Shown piece by piece: positions 26,916 to 39,164 of a DNA stretch of 64,000 nucleotides; positions within the stretch are counted from its first letter, which is position 1; every line of letters begins with the position of its first letter. Both the position numbers and the translations under genes were made by a program. The notes beneath the pieces are model-generated. The model was not told the DNA's origin. It searched no databases and saw only the letters and a program-made list of their open reading frames with translations. Origin of the DNA: Blakeslea trispora (taxonomy: Eukaryota > Mucoromycota > Mucoromycetes > Mucorales > Choanephoraceae); the NCBI GenBank assembly GCA_025331445.1, contig JAIWNE010000020.1:310001-374000 (forward strand), written 5' to 3'.

Positions 26916-27730
26916 TTCACGGGTTTGTAATAAAGAAGAAAACAAAAGAAAAAAGAACAAAATATCAACATATCAATTTATAAATCAAAAAACAGTCTTT
27001 TGGGGGAAGTGTATAACAATGTACCGCCTATCAGACATAAGGAAATTGTTGTTAACAACGTTTATTTTTAATAGAAAAAAAAAAGAAAAAGAGTTAAAGA
27101 CAAAATATACTTACTCTAGTCTGATACTTGGATTTCTTTGTCCTTGATACCTCTACATCTTATTGTTTTAAACAGGCAGATATCTGTTGCAGATAGTTTT
27201 TAAGTTGTTACACAAAATGACTATATAAAATATGCATGATTATACAATCTTGCAGATCAAGCACTTTGGAGTGAATGTAATTTCGATTTTGGTTTTTTTT
27301 TAAGTCTAGGCTCTTAATTATATAAATCAAAGATGTTTGCTCGATCTTATGAGTCAAATGCATGTAGCTATGTAAACCTTCCAAACCAGAAGGTGACCTT
27401 TCAAAAATTTAATGATAAGTCCAAACTAAACAATCGATGACAAAACAAGTCGCTCAACATATTGTAGTGTGCTTTTTACTTCTGACTCACAATAACATTC
27501 AAATTAGATTGGACGCTATTTTTTGCTGAAAAGAAATCTTTATCTTGAGAACTATCAAACCGGCATAGCATTGAAATCCAGGTCATTCATTAAGAAAAAG
27601 ATTTGACAGTGACAACTTGATGAAATCACTTTATGATAATGTTAAGGGGTAGCATTGTGCGGATATTTTGTTTTATCAGTAATATTACAAAATACAATCC
27701 TTTTCTCGGTTTAAGAAAGAGACATGCTGA

Positions 27731-27949
27731 CATAGAGATGTATGTCGAAAGTTTTACCCCGAAATTTAACCGCAATTGATAGTCATTCTACAAGAAATAA
27801 ACTTGAATGAATCAGGATATCATAGTATGCTTGTGAAGAAAAAGAGCTTTCTAACCATGCCATCCTGGTTCATTCAAGTTTATTTCTTGTAGAATGACTA
27901 TCAATTGCGGTTAAATTTCGGGGTGAAACTTTCGACATACATCTCTATG
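27731..27949. repeat. Near-perfect inverted repeat, 88-bp arms, 43-bp spacer
   Basis: The left arm 27731-27818 and right arm 27862-27949 are reverse complements at 86 of 88 positions. Both differences are T opposite G, so they become G-U wobble pairs in a plus-strand RNA. The arms begin with catagagatg and end abruptly; no clear target-site duplication flanks them. It could be a foldback MITE, a recent inverted duplication, or a hairpin small-RNA precursor. Confidence 0.9.
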
Positions 27950-29986
27950 AATAAAATGGCGGCTAGCTGAAAATCCGAGGGAACTTGGCTTTTCTTTTTA
28001 ATGACATCAAATTCCATACAGACATATTCAAAAACTGTCATGAAATAGTATAGATAGATGGTAGTGAGAGGGGTTCCTCTTTATTACCATCCAAAATAGG
28101 TTCATTCAATTTATACAACAATATTTTTTGATATTTAGACTGAAGAGATTGAGCAGTCCTGCTTTATTCTTAAATAACATAAAAAAAGACATATTGAGGA
28201 GCCAATGTATTTGGTACAATGGACATCTAATCTTCTAAACCTGTTAATTTTAAACAGGCTACCTTTAGCTGAATTTAGTTTTTTTTCTCTCTTTTTGTCA
28301 TCACTTCTATGGAGACTAAGATATCTCTGAAAAAAAGGAAGAAGGTGACTTTTGCTACTACATCTAGAGTATCAGTATCAGTAATGAAAAAGAGAATCAA
28401 TTTCTTGGTGTATTGGTATGCATGAGCAATATTATATAAGCATTAAAAAAGGATAGTCTAACCAATCAATAGACATGTTGACGTTTTAGAGTTAACTTTT
28501 CTTTTTTTGTTTTGGGTAGTTTGGATGAATTAAACTATTCGGTATAGACAAAAGGCAAAAGATGATTATACTAATTAAACATATTATTTACAACGACTCA
28601 AAAGGTTGAATGCATCAAACACAAACATAAAGATCAATTGAAATGATTGCCAAGTAAAATTCTATGCCCAAAAATGTGAGAAAGCTATTTTCTTTTTCTT
28701 TCGCAAGTATATCACTATTGCTCCTAAATCTTGAAGAGCCCTCAAGAGTCAAGCTAGTCTAGTTCAACTGATGTCATGTTTGACTTGTGAATTCTACTCT
28801 TTTTTTTTCTTCATTTTTTTTCCTGAGTACACAAACAAAGAGGTTGCCATCTAGATCTTTGGCAAAGTCTGTTCGAAAACGCTTTGACTCCTTTCGGGCA
28901 TTTAATTTCTAGATTGAATCTTGTTCAATTGAAGACCATTCTAGCTCAATCGATTATAGCAAATTAGCTCGTCAAAAGCAAGTGAGATTGCCAAAATAGA
29001 CATTAAGCACAAAGTTGATTTTCAATATGCTTTTTTTTAGATACAAAATGCATATAGATCTACAAATAAACAAAAAGAACAAACGGAAGTTGATGGAAAA
29101 AAGGGGAGAGGGGCAGGAGTCTAAAGGAGAGAAGCGTAAGAAAAAGAAAAGAAAAGGAAAACAACTAAGAGAAAAGTGTCAGGAATAAGGGCAATAAAGT
29201 CGCACATATTTTACACGTCAACATTGTTGTAACTTTGAGTACAAAAATGCATGCTTAATATTCTACAGTCGTTCCAATACTAAAGGGCGAACAATAAAAG
29301 TTTGGTCAAGTTTTTCATAAAGAGTGGTTAAATATTTCTCAAAAAAATAATTAGGTTTTTCTCAAAGTACGGCTTTCATTTTCTCAATAGGCTGGTACTT
29401 TCATTGTTTGGTGTTATCATCATCGCTAATAACAGAAAATGTATCTCCTCAGTGCAAGTGCAAGAACATATTTGTTCTTGCAAGCATCTATTCCAGGATT
29501 GCTTCCCATACCTTAATGATAACGTCTTCCTCCAACAACGACTCTTCATCTTGTCATTCTCTGAATGTAATTCGACGTTACAAAAAATACAGGCCAGAAT
29601 AAATTCAGAGAAAATAGGCTTGATTGATGGGTTATACCGAGTTACTTACAGGTCAATACAGATCTTGTATAACGCAAGCTTTTCAGGACTGCTGGTTTCA
29701 ATCAGAATTCTGTATAGCTTGTTGAGAGCATGACTCCATAAAGGCAACCATAAGGTATGAGACGCATATGCTACAGTTAAAAACAAAAATATTGCGTACG
29801 ATTCAGATTTTTTGGAATACAGAAAATCATTCTGCATCTACAAAGCCATCATACAATCGCTGGAACATGAAATTCAATCACTTTTTAAAATCGAAACTCA
29901 GCGTTAAAGATGCATAAACTAAAAGACACATTAGTGATTCAAGACGATGTCCAATTAAGCTCTGTTTTTGGCCATTAAAAACAGGG

Positions 29987-30770
29987 CTAGTGCTTTGTTA
30001 TACTACCTTTGGCATCAATGACGGCTTGACAGCGGTCTTTCATGTTGTTTATCAAGCGAACAAGTAAATCACTGCTGATCTTGCTCCATTCCTCCAGCAT
30101 CAACTCCTTCAATTGAGCAGTGTTGTGGACAGCATGATGTGTGCTTGCTATGTGCTGCTCAAGAGCCCACCCCAGATACTCAATGGGGTTCAAGTCTAGA
30201 CTTTGGGCAGGCCAGTACTCAAACCTCTTCATCAAATGACGGCTCTTCCAAAGACACGTAGAGGCTCCTATATAGCACGTAGCCCCATCTTCTTGAAACA
30301 AGAAGCGTCTATCCTTCTATGTTTGGGTTTTCAAGTAACAGGGTTGAAGCTCTGTTGTTCAATCGACATGTTCCTTGGCCCATTCGAGTCGAAACTCCTT
30401 GTACTTCTTCGTCAAGGCAGGCTTGTGAGATGCGCAGTAAGATTTGAAGCCTAGCTGACGATAATAGCTGACGACAGTCTTTCTACAGACTGTAACTTTT
30501 AATTTCTCCAGCTCGTGTTTGATGCCATCAACGTTAAAGAAAGGGTTGTTTGTTGCAACTCGATCGAGATGTCTCATTGTTCTTTTATTAGCTTTTGGTG
30601 TTGATCCAGGATAAAACGCTGGACAGAAGTGTGCCTTTTTCCACGATGTTGTTTACAGTTGTGTAGGGGATCCCCATTATGCGTGAAACCTCTCTCTCAA
30701 AGAATGCTAGCGCGATTCAACCAATAAACTCCTCAATAAGTTTTCTCATCACTCTTGTTGTATTTGCCAC
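29987..30770 (-). pseudogene. Degraded Tc1/mariner transposase
   Basis: Three collinear minus-strand pieces look like a Tc1-type transposase. Near 30770-30600 is a helix-turn-helix relic (SRIMGIPYTTVNNIVEK) with an internal stop and frameshift. 30577-30359 reads RHLDRVATNNPFFNVDGIKHEL onward to RLEWAKEHVD, the end of the DNA-binding region. 30301-29987 reads FQEDGATCYIGAST ... WPAQSLDLNPIEYLGWALE, the DDE_3 C-terminal part with the family PAQS-DLNPIE signature. Around 100 residues that normally lie between WAKEHVD and FQEDGA, including the first catalytic Asp region, are missing. The copy is therefore inactive. I could not find convincing terminal inverted repeats. Confidence 0.8.
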
Positions 30771-31666
30771 AGTTTCTTTTGTTTTCTTTTTTGAATAGTA
30801 GACATATTTGATTCGAATTGTCTTCTTGTAAAAGAATGAAATATTGATTGTTGTCATCATCATGCCAGATATGCTTTACTTAATGCCCAATTGAATTTCG
30901 TTTTTTTCACCATAGAATGGGATGAGTTTAAAAAAAGGAACATCATCACGCGAGATTGTAGCCAACATCATTATTTATGAGAAATAAAAAAAAAAGTTGT
31001 TTGATCATTAAGCTGGCAGACTAGAGCCTGTTATTCGTAATTGTTGAAGGCATTTATAAGCTTGCGATAAAAGTAGCTACTTTTATTCAGGATGCGGACA
31101 GATAACATAATCCTGGATGGGCTTTATGTGAACGAGGCTAGCTCCTTTGGCCACTTTGTTCATCTTAGTGGGTCTGTTCTAGTTAAATCTTGCAAAGAAT
31201 TGGCAAGCAAATCGTTTATTATGAGAATATATTGATATCTAGCCAAGGCGTCCACTCAATCTTGACTAATCTTATCTTGATTATAATTAAATTCGAAGCA
31301 ACTGTATGCAGATACCAATACTGTAACCCTAAAAGTAATTAACCTGGAATTGTCATTGCATAAACTTAATAAAACATAGTGTGTGTGTGTTTTCTTTCAC
31401 AAACAAAATGTAAAACATTGCCTGAAAACGAAACTAGTTTGGCCGGATGCTTTAAAATGTACTACCCGCTTTTACAAGTATTTCGATTAACTCTTTTAAT
31501 GTTATCCTATCATAACTGTTGTTTTTAAGGAATAATTTTTTTTTTTACAAAGATGGTAAATGAGAGATTGTAGAAGAATCTGGAAAATAGTTGTTTTGAC
31601 CAGAGCTGGTAGAAAAAATGAGGCAGGATTTTCAAAAATTAGTGGAAGCACAGTATTCTTTAAGCT

Positions 31667-31766
31667 GACCAATTGAGCTTCAGAAAAGTATCCAATTGAG
31701 CTTCAGAAGAGTGTCCAATTGAACTTTAAAAAACGACCAATTTTTTTCTGTAAAGTGACCAATTGA
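31667..31766 (+). repeat. Five spaced CCAATT units upstream of the ZDS1-like gene
   Basis: CCAATT starts at 31669, 31692, 31715, 31737 and 31759, a period of 22-23 bp, about two helical turns. Units 1 and 2 share ccaattgagcttcagaa; units 3-5 diverge between the CCAATT cores. The array ends about 150 bp before the start codon at 31918. It is flanked by a direct repeat of 18 bp (31642-31659 and 31769-31786, 16 of 18 identical). CCAAT-box binding (HAP/NF-Y) is a possible role. Confidence 0.75.
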
Positions 31767-31917
31767 TGGTGGAAGTACTGTATTCTGCACATAGGCGCCC
31801 TTTTATTTTTCCTTTCTTGTCTTCTCTCTCATTTTCAATTTTTTTCTCTCTCTCTCTTTTTTTTTTTCTTTTTTTTTCTCTTCTTTTTTATTTTTTTTTT
31901 AATCCATTCTTCTACTC

Positions 31918-33695
31918 ATGTCCACAATCTATGTGTATCCTCTTCCTAGCCGACCAAAACAAGAACCCAGTCTGTTGAAATCGTTAGACTCTACCGAACT
32001 TTCTCGAATATTGGATATTCCTCTTGGCTTATTAGATACAAATACTGATGATTTTTTTAAAGATCAATTCTGGTAAGAAAGGACTTGAACAAACAAGAGA
32101 AGAAGAAGAGAAAGAAAGACACTTGTGCCTGGTAAATAAAGTATATATATTAATCTAATTTATTAAGGCTCCCTCCGCCATCAACTGCGACAAATACAGC
32201 AATAATTTCCGCTAATCAGGCACAAGACACAGAGTTTGATATAAACACAGCACAAGACTTTGTGAACCGAAAGCGGTCTATGGTTAAGAGGCGAAGATCA
32301 GTATTATCAGCTTCATTTACAGCTAGTGAGGAAGATCTTTTTAGGCATAAGGAGGAGCGAAAGACAGAAGAGGAACCGGTGTTAGAGGAGGATGAGGAGG
32401 ATGAGGAAGAAATGGCAATTTATCATGGCAAGGAGCAAGCCAACCATTTTTACTCTCAAGAAAATCTGACATTTAACTGTAAATAGATACTTTTGACAAG
32501 TGTAACCTCTGTTTTAATCTCTTCTTATTTCTCCTATGTAGTGCAAGACGACAACAACAATAAAAACAGCGTCTATTACACCAATTACGATGAAAGCGAG
32601 GACGACAGTAGTAGTCAAATGACTGAGCTCTCTCACAAAAACAGTGGCAGTGATATTTCCTTTTATTGCCAAGATGCAGCAGCTGCAGCCACTCCATACC
32701 AAAGCGAAGAAACATATCACATACCACCCATAGCAGCTATTCAAGATACACCAAAACAGGAAAAGCCAATCGTTTACTTGCAAGATTCGGCCATAGACCT
32801 ATCTATAGGAAATTACCCATCACTCAAGGATCAGACAAGTCCTGTTGTTGAATTGCCTCCTTTGGAAGTCCCTGCAAAAAAGACAAAAAAGAAAGTGTCA
32901 TCGTGGTCACCTCGACGCATCTTTTCTTCCTCCAATACATCATCTGCCAAAAAGCTCAACAAAAAATCATCGTCATCATCGCTTAACAGCCTAGATTCAG
33001 TAGAATCTACCGAATCACGAGAACGGTTCCATTTCTCTTCTCTCTTTTCTCGAAAACCAGGCACCAAAAAAAGCAAACAACCATCAACAAACGAAAAACA
33101 GCAACAGTTAGAATCAAAACAATTATCATCTAAAGTCAGTCTTTTTAACTATACACGATTGCCTATCAACACGGAACGAGCCATCTATCGTCTTTCTCAC
33201 ATCAAGCTGACAAACCTTAGATTGCCACTTCGAGATCAAGTCGTTATCTCAAACCATATGTATTGGTATTTGTCTGTTATCTCGGCCAACAACGAATCCT
33301 CTACAAATGTGCACCAAATGATTGCTATGACCAAGAGACATCATCGTATGCAATACCAACAAAAAAGGAGCAATAAGCAAAATGCTAGACACCCTTCAAA
33401 TAAGCACAAAATTCCACAGAGCAAACAAATGCTTACAACCAAAAGATACCCCAACACTCATTTGAACTCGAGTTCAGATGATGATGATTCAGAAGATGAT
33501 CTAATAGGCAGTAATTCAGACGATGATGATGACGATGTATTTATTTCAAGGAAGCCTCAACTTAAGCCGACAATTCATTTGAACAGCAGGAACACAAAAC
33601 CCAAACAAACTGTCAATTCACACTATAATAACGATGATGAAGAAGAGGACGATATGCCTTTGGCTATGTATCAGAAAGTGAAAAAAGTGAATTGA
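31918..33695 (+). CDS. Zds1/Zds2-type PP2A regulator with Zds_C motif
   Basis: Three exons, 31918-32072, 32168-32478 and 32542-33695, give about 539 residues. Most of the protein is disordered: Ser/Asp/Glu-rich, with basic clusters (RKRSMVKRRRS near the N-terminus) and Ser-rich stretches. The one conserved part is near residues 365-410: NTERAIYRLSHIKL followed by LRLPLRDQVVISNHMYWYL, which matches the Zds C-terminal domain of yeast Zds1/Zds2. Those proteins bind and localise PP2A-Cdc55 and affect mitotic exit and polarity. Unlike yeast, about 125 residues of acidic and basic low-complexity sequence follow the motif. The start follows a long pyrimidine leader. The role is inferred from the single domain. 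Confidence 0.82.
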
Positions 33696-33868
33696 TATTG
33701 CATGACACTCGAATAAAAGAAGTGTAGAAAAAGACATGTACAGAAAGAGAGAAAGAGAAAATTGTATTATACAGTTTTGAGTTATATACAAATGTAGTAG
33801 TACCAGCTATCTATAGACCTATAAATATGTATGAATGAATGAAAAAAAAAAGGGGGGAGGGAAGCAGT

Positions 33869-35401
33869 CTAACGATTTTGGTGTAAACGCTTAATATAGC
33901 CAGAAAAAGTAGACCCTTTTGTGCCTACAAAAGAGCTGCCTTTGCTTGCAACCAGTGCTTCTATCAAAGGCATAAGATATTTTTGCATGCTCTGTCTAGT
34001 ATGCCTTGTACGGTACTGATCCATGTATCTCCAAACAGGATGGTCGTTATGCACAATGTCGTCAATTGTGAAGGTACATGGTAGGTGTTGCCACAGAGCT
34101 CTAAACCGATCATCCGTCCTGGGTTGCATTGCATCAGTTGCTAAAAAGACGAGTGTTGTTTGATTTGCTTTTGCCAGAGCGACACACTTGGTTAACGACA
34201 TACTACTGTTATTGCTAAAGACAGATGGAGGGGCTTGTATCTGATGGATCATATGTTCTATATTTTCAGATATAGTCTTGACAAACAAACCATCTGCTGT
34301 TCGGAGATGTGCGCCTACAAAATGATCTGAACCACCCAAAGCCTCCAATGCAGTCTCTGCAACTTTCAACACAGCAGGATGTTTATAGACCATACTGTTT
34401 TTTAAGGATGCAAAGAATGCTTTGTTTTCAGGGTCTTTTATTGGGAATTTGCCGGTGCCGAAAAGACTGGTAAAATGAATTAATCTTTCTGTTCGGTTGT
34501 ATAATTGAGTGACATCGAGGCTATCTACATATCGACCCAAAAATCGGTGCTTTACAGGTACATCATAAATGCGCCAATCATACCGAGTTTTATCTAGATG
34601 ATGGATATGTTAATGTGTGTTCCTTTTTTAAAAAAAAAAGTCAAATACCGAGCCAATTGTACCTTTGAAAAACAGAATGTCACCGTTGACGAATGTACCG
34701 CTATCAGGATCATCTGATAAAAAGCGATCTCTTCTAATACCAAATTGATGCTGAAGCCAATAAAAGTCACTTTGTTCCCTTTCAACAATCTTGACATGCC
34801 GCTTTGCCCAACTCAAGTCGATTAACTCATCAAAAGATGCAACCGTGTATCTGGAAGGATCAGGGCAAGACATCTTCTTTCTCGATCGTTTATCAGTGAA
34901 TTGTCTGCAGAAATAGTTGTTGGTGTCCCGCACTGTATGATGGTGTAGGAGCTTGTCAAACTGATTCCAGCCGAATACATCACCTAGAATAGCCTTTGGC
35001 AATATAAGTGTTCGATTAAGATACCAGGCCAATAAGATTCCATTCTCGACTAAATAAAGAAAAAGAAATAAATTTAGACATGAACAATATGATTTCTATT
35101 TTTGGTGTGCCATTGTTCGAGTCTAGACTGCAAAAAGACAAAATTTACCTTGTATCAACTGATTTTGAAACCCACTATGAGTAAAGAAAGTCAGGTATTT
35201 CTCGGTAGGGTCTAGAGTAGGCGATGGGCGAAAGTCAAACTGGACTGATTTTGAGAATGCTGTTGATCGTGTCGAGAATGTCTGATTAAAAGGAAATGGC
35301 AAGTTTCGCTTTGTCATGTAACTGCCTTGGTATTTGAACAGAAAATAGGAGACAATTATTATGGCTATAAATGAGCCTTTGCTGAAAAGGCATGTCAGCA
35401 T
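33869..35401 (-). CDS. Type II membrane O-fucosyltransferase-like protein
   Basis: Minus-strand exons 35401-35149, 35049-34663 and 34593-33869 give about 454 residues. An N-terminal hydrophobic segment (SFIAIIIVSYFLF) after a short basic start suggests a signal anchor and a Golgi/ER-lumenal enzyme. The body begins with YLTFFTHSGFQNQLIQVENG and LLAWYLNRTLILP, the nucleotide-sugar-binding start of GDP-fucose protein O-fucosyltransferase-like (GT65/GT68-related) proteins. Further on come HFVGAHLRTADG, containing the conserved HxR-type motif, and LVFLATDA. The C-terminal part has FVGTKGSTFSGYIKRLH, matching the family's S-T-FS motif. Acceptor and donor sugar are inferred. A spliceable open frame at 35723-35514 could be an alternative first exon. 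The gene converges on the ZDS1-like gene with about 170 bp between stops. Confidence 0.8.
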
Positions 35402-36381
35402 TATGTTGTTTTCAGTCTGCCTATTGTATTACTGCTGTTTATAACAATATAAATAAAAAAAAAAGAGCAAAAAAAAAACTCTCCCTCTCTTTCTCTCTTG
35501 GAAATAAAATTTACTATTTTTCGAGGATTTGATTGGAAGAGAGAGAGCAATAGATTACCTTGTCATAAGTAATCAATGAATGGAAATTAAGTTTAGGAAG
35601 ATCATCATCGTCATATTCAAAGAAAATCCGTTTTCTCTTTCCGCGCGTATCCAAAGATCCAAATGCTTGAAGAAACAGAACAAAAAACAGATTCAGTATA
35701 TGATTGAATACACTACATGACATTTTCTGTTTGAAAAAAAAAGCAAAAAAAAAAAAAGAGACAGAAAACGAACTTTGGAAAACAATTGCTTGATTTAAAA
35801 TAGCATTGGTGCTACCTCAGAACAGTAGCGGAAGAACATTTAACCAGAGACTAAACAATTGCTTTATGATGACAGGTGGATCTAGCATGTTGATTTGAAA
35901 AACAACAATAAGAATGTATGCTGCAATTATTTTGTTCTAAGCAAATAGTTTTTATTTATTGGCAAAAGAAGTGAAAGAGTCAAAGTGTTTATCACAAGAA
36001 ATGAAACTCGACAATTTCAGATCTGTTTGTTGCTCTTACAAATAATTCTAGATTGTTCAAACAATAGCTCATTTGTCACTGCGATGCTTGTCCAGATCAA
36101 TTTAGGCTCTACAGAATGCTTAAGCTTCAAAGGCAACTCTTTTGCAAGCATCTGATACAAGATACAGTATATGGAGGGATGCCTTCTTGTTTATGAAGTG
36201 TGCTATAAAAGAGTATCGGAACTTAAAATACAAATAAAGTATCTCTTATTCTACTCTTCATAACTATTGGTCCCAATCCCATAATACAGAAGTCAATCTG
36301 GTGTAGTAAATTAAGAAAAAGGAAAGGTTTATTTACAATTTCAAGATACGACTCTAGCCTTGTATCAATTAAATTTAGAAA
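35402..36381. other. Spacer with a possible alternative 5' exon
   Basis: About 980 bp. The minus-strand frame 35723-35514 starts with a hydrophobic leader and continues KRKRIFFEYDDDDLP to a good donor after SLITYDK. The rest, 35760-36381, is AT-rich spacer with no gene recognised. Confidence 0.4.
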
Positions 36382-38930
<2,549 letters not shown>

Positions 38931-39164
38931 TTTGAACCAAGCACACTATTTCCTAAAGTTATTTGTTTACAAGAGGAAAAAAAAAAGAGAGCTTCAAAAA
39001 TAAAGAAAATATAAAAATTAAAGCTTCTTGAGTTAGAAAAAAAAAGAAGCTACTTATTTTATTATTGACAATGATATGTTTATCATTTTCTTTTAAAGCT
39101 AAAGTCGAGTCTCGAAACATTTGTTTTGTATTGACACCTTCAACAGAGATGAATGAGACTGTCA

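Larger units (their letters stand above)
26916..31666. other. Gene-poor region with repeats and transposon relics
   Basis: About 4.75 kb without an intact gene. It holds the large inverted repeat at 27731-27949, a small hairpin near 29459-29482 (10-bp arms) and a degraded Tc1/mariner transposase at 29987-30770. The rest is AT-rich with no recognisable coding sequence. Open frames at 29404-29733 and 29646-29837 overlap on opposite strands and show no motif. Confidence 0.5.

Noticed and set aside
29459..29482. Small hairpin with 10-bp arms around a 4-base loop
   Set aside because: Its size is within chance expectation for a long AT-rich region.
29404..29733. 109-codon plus-strand frame in the gene-poor region
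   Set aside because: It has no recognisable domain, competes with a frame on the other strand and lacks coding-like composition; kept only as spacer.
26916..31666. Search by eye for tRNA, snRNA or rRNA genes in the spacers (here and elsewhere)
   Set aside because: No paired A/B boxes of tRNA type or known snRNA signature could be supported; a covariance-model scan would be decisive.
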